From positions 1-13,798 of the forward strand of contig LUZL01000240.1 of the NCBI GenBank assembly GCA_001603615.1: a DNA stretch of 13,798 nucleotides, in the 5' to 3' direction. The notes under the pieces are model-generated. The model was not told the origin of the DNA. It worked only from the letters and a program-made list of their open reading frames with translations, and made no database searches. A program made the position numbers and the translations under genes. Within the stretch, counting starts at the first letter, position 1; each line of letters starts with the position of its first letter. Positions 11,728 through 13,798 of this stretch are shown here, piece after piece. Origin of the DNA: Bacteroidales bacterium Bact_20 (GTDB taxonomy: Bacteria; Bacteroidota; Bacteroidia; Bacteroidales; DTU049).

Positions 11728-11967
11728 ATAGTAATTTTAAAGCTTGGATACGAATATGTATTACCAAAAAAATATAAAATTGATTGGGATTTATTAACGG
11801 ACAGTAAGAAGCATGGCTATATGAGTAGAATAACTTATAATAAATTAAATAACGTAATTATTTATTGGGTAATAGCATGGTAAATAAAAAAATACGATCT
11901 GAGTGTAGATCCGAATGAGAAGTTAATAAACAAGGTGAAGTGGTGGGAGATCCAGCTAAAAATATAA
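11728..11967 (+). pseudogene. Decayed gene fragment with an in-frame stop
   Basis: One reading frame gives protein-like sequence on both sides of a TAA at 11881-11883. Before it the frame reads from KLGYEYVLPKKYKIDWDLL to ITYNKLNNVIIYWVIAW. After it come KKYDLSVDPNEKLINKVKWW and the ending EIQLKI at a TAA (11965-11967). There is no start codon at the 5' end, where the second terminator hairpin adjoins. I do not recognise the family. It looks like the C-terminal part of a gene truncated by whatever brought the hairpin element. The 11968-12054 stretch that follows holds no gene. Confidence 0.5.
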
Positions 11968-12054
11968 ATCTAAGGATCAGGTAACGTGATGCTTTTTATA
12001 TAATAGAACATGTTAAAGTATATCATCTTTTTTTTAATAGAGCCAAAAATTATT

Positions 12055-12062
12055 TATTTTTG
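12055..12062 (+). promoter_or_regulatory. Candidate -7 box for the DUF5063 gene
   Basis: TATTTTTG matches TAnnTTTG and lies 17 bases before the ATG at 12080. It is followed by TTAAAAAAAA, much like the sequence before the restriction-modification gene. No clear -33 element is seen. Confidence 0.35.
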
Positions 12063-12079
12063 TTAAAAAAAACTTGGTT

Positions 12080-12628
12080 ATGTCAAAAAATTATGATAGT
12101 ATTGATCAAGAGCAAATAGAACAATTTATTTTATTTTGCCAAGATTATTGTAATATCGTAGAATCTGCAGAGGATTATGATTTTGAAAATATAGTAAATT
12201 TTTTACTAGTAGTCCTACCGATGCTATATTTTTATGGTACAGTTATTAAATTGATAGATGATGCTGATATAGAATATGCAGAGAGAACAGTAAATGAAGA
12301 GACCTATACTGTCATTTACAATAGATTAAATAATATTTTCTCTAAATATTTTGATTTTCAAATTACTGATGATGATTATCTATGGTTAAATAATATATCT
12401 ATCCCTGAATATCTATGTGATATATATCAAGATCTCAAAGATGTAGTAGTTTTATATAATAAAAATAAGATAGAAACTCAAAAAGCAGCTATATATCTAG
12501 CCAAATATTGGTTTATAGATAGATGGGGCAGTGAAAGCCTAAAAGTACTTCTAGCCTTACATAGTTATAATTATAGATACGAAGAGGGTACAGATAATGA
12601 CTTTAATGATTTATATAATGATTTGTAA
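12080..12628 (+). CDS. DUF5063 domain protein, 182 aa
   Basis: The protein fits DUF5063, a helical domain of unknown function frequent in Bacteroidota. It has FCQDYCNIVESAEDYDF near the N terminus, LLVVLPMLYFYGTVIKL, a central YTVIYNRLNNIF and DIYQDLKDVVVLYN, and ends in YWFIDRWGSESLKVLLALHS. It has no signal peptide or membrane anchor, so it is probably cytoplasmic. I chose the ATG at 12080. A TTG two codons earlier (12074) is in frame but less likely. No Shine-Dalgarno site is present. The gene is intact and not part of the defence cluster; it marks the return to ordinary chromosomal genes. No function can be given. Confidence 0.8.
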   Translation: MSKNYDSIDQEQIEQFILFCQDYCNIVESAEDYDFENIVNFLLVVLPMLYFYGTVIKLIDDADIEYAERTVNEETYTVIYNRLNNIFSKYFDFQITDDDYLWLNNISIPEYLCDIYQDLKDVVVLYNKNKIETQKAAIYLAKYWFIDRWGSESLKVLLALHSYNYRYEEGTDNDFNDLYNDL

Positions 12629-12647
12629 TATTTTAGTAAAAAAACTA

Positions 12648-12655
12648 TAAATTTG
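12648..12655 (+). promoter_or_regulatory. Bacteroidota-type promoter for the thioredoxin-like gene
   Basis: TAAATTTG matches TAnnTTTG about 20 bases before the ATG. A TTTG at 12622-12625, overlapping the end of the DUF5063 gene, lies 22 bases upstream and could be the -33 element. Confidence 0.45.
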
Positions 12656-12674
12656 CATATTAAAAAATTTTATG

Positions 12675-13798
12675 ATGAAAAAGATACTTCTACTATCAAT
12701 GCTGAGTTTTTTATTAATGTGTAATATCGCATTATCACAAAAGATGCCTGGTTACAAAATACAAGTTGTCATACCTCAATTGGCAGATACTAATGTTTAT
12801 CTGGGATATTACTATGGTAAATGGCAATATGTGAGAGATACTATTAGACTAGATAAAACAGGAAAGGGCATATTTCAATCCAAAGACACTGTCGGTAGCG
12901 GCATGTATTTACTCATTACTCCTTCTAAAAAATATTTAGAATTTATACTAAATGATAATGAAAGAGTTTTTACTATTGAAACCGATACTACAGATTTACT
13001 AGGAAAAGCTAAGGTAAAAGGATCAATAGAAAATGAATTATTTTTTAATTTTAATAGAGAAATTAGTAAACCCTCCAAAGAAATATATTTATTACAGCAA
13101 AAGCAAAAAGAATTTAAACAAAGAAATTTAAAAGATTCAGTAGAATATTATAATGCTAGGATTAAATTACTCATAGATAGCATTAATAATATGAAAATCA
13201 AATATATGGAGCAATATCCCACTACACTTTTAGCTAGAATGTTTAAAGCTACTAAAGAGCCAGAAGTGCCAGATCAATTGCCCATAAAAGCTGATGGTAA
13301 AGTAGATAGCTCCTATCAATACTTTTATTATAAAGAACATTATTGGGATAATATAAACATTGCTGACGAGGCTCTACTACGCACACCTATTTATCACAAT
13401 AAATTAGAGACATATTTTAATAATGTTATAGCTCAGCATCCAGATACTATCATCAAAGAAGCTGATAAAATATTGGCTAAAGCCTCAGCTAATAAAGAAA
13501 CGTTTAAATATGTGTTATGGTGGTTAACATATAATTATGAAACTAGTAAAGTCATGGGCTTTGACAAAATCTTTGTTTATTTAGCAGATAATTATTATAA
13601 AACAGGCAAAGCTTATTGGCTATCAGAATCTTCTACTCAAAAAATTATAGATAGAGCCGATGCTATACGACCTAATTTATTGGGAAACATTGCACCTAAT
13701 CTTATCTTATTAGATACAGCTAGGAATTTGAATTCTTTACACAACGTAAATGCTAAATATACAATATTATATTTCTGGGATCCCAGCTGTGGACATTG
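12675..13798 (+). CDS. Exported thioredoxin-like protein (DUF4369/DUF5106 type), cut by the window end
   Basis: 374 codons are visible and the frame runs off the window. An N-terminal signal peptide (KKILLLSMLSFLLMCNIALS, likely cut before QK) sends it to the periplasm. The lone cysteine lacks a proper lipobox, so I do not call it a lipoprotein. The next 110 residues resemble DUF4369, a beta-rich domain (YKIQVVIPQLADTNVYLGYY ... FILNDNERVFTIETD). A helical DUF5106-like region follows, including YKEHYWDNINIADEALLRTP and YVLWWLTYNYETSKVMG. The last visible residues, ILYFWDPSCGH, lead into a thioredoxin-fold active site. The next codon begins TG and would complete CGHC. Such proteins are thiol-disulfide oxidoreductases of the TlpA/ResA kind. 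An ATG at 12672 could also be used and would add one residue. It follows DUF5063 by 46 bases with its own promoter motif. Confidence 0.82.
   Translation, partial: MKKILLLSMLSFLLMCNIALSQKMPGYKIQVVIPQLADTNVYLGYYYGKWQYVRDTIRLDKTGKGIFQSKDTVGSGMYLLITPSKKYLEFILNDNERVFTIETDTTDLLGKAKVKGSIENELFFNFNREISKPSKEIYLLQQKQKEFKQRNLKDSVEYYNARIKLLIDSINNMKIKYMEQYPTTLLARMFKATKEPEVPDQLPIKADGKVDSSYQYFYYKEHYWDNINIADEALLRTPIYHNKLETYFNNVIAQHPDTIIKEADKILAKASANKETFKYVLWWLTYNYETSKVMGFDKIFVYLADNYYKTGKAYWLSESSTQKIIDRADAIRPNLLGNIAPNLILLDTARNLNSLHNVNAKYTILYFWDPSCGH

Noticed and set aside
1..13798. CRISPR array
   Set aside because: No regularly spaced short direct repeats were seen; the repeats found are long, imperfect and few.

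Overview
The window is very AT-rich DNA and most likely comes from a member of the Bacteroidota. Three things point there. The right end carries a DUF5063 gene and an exported DUF4369/DUF5106-thioredoxin-type protein, both typical of that phylum. Several intergenic regions hold the Bacteroidota -7 promoter motif TAnnTTTG. Most starts lack a Shine-Dalgarno sequence. No rRNA, tRNA, CRISPR array, transposase or integrase gene was seen.

Left region (about 1-3316): this reads as an integron-type gene-cassette array without a visible integrase. Three cassettes lie in the same orientation on the minus strand, and each gene ends 7-27 bases before an attC-like site. In transcription order they are: (i) a 145-aa membrane protein plus a ThsB-like TIR protein, then an attC-like site at 1983-2066; (ii) a 273-aa protein with HNH-like zinc knuckles, then a site at 993-1124; (iii) a 105-aa unknown protein, then a site at 233-360. 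An imperfect repeat of about 200 bp flanks the array at 1-206 and 3051-3316. A shortened copy lies at 817-895 inside cassette iii. Two of the three copies carry a perfect TATATTTG box pointing into a cassette. The first cassette also has strong Shine-Dalgarno sites, unlike every other gene here, which suggests a foreign donor.

Middle region (about 3480-11349): a defence-type island. After a headless gene remnant there is a one-polypeptide type IIG restriction-modification enzyme. Next come a TcmP/Gp37-Gp68 three-Cys-motif gene pair, a convergent gene with an HEPN-like Rx5H motif, and a divergent UvrD-type SF1 helicase. An identical 25-bp sequence containing an 8-bp inverted repeat abuts the start codons of tcmP and the helicase. 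It either co-regulates them or marks the two edges of an exchangeable tcmP-gp37-HEPN module.

Right region (11350-13798): two nearly identical terminator-like hairpins bracket a large foldable element, followed by a decayed reading frame with an internal stop. Ordinary chromosomal genes then resume: DUF5063, and a thioredoxin-like exported protein cut by the window end at its active-site motif.

The best candidates for something not well described are the cassette-borne TIR plus three-helix membrane protein pair (Thoeris-like, but without ThsA), the attC array itself, and the 25-bp repeat tying the TcmP/Gp37/HEPN module to the helicase. All family calls come from reading motifs; no search was run.
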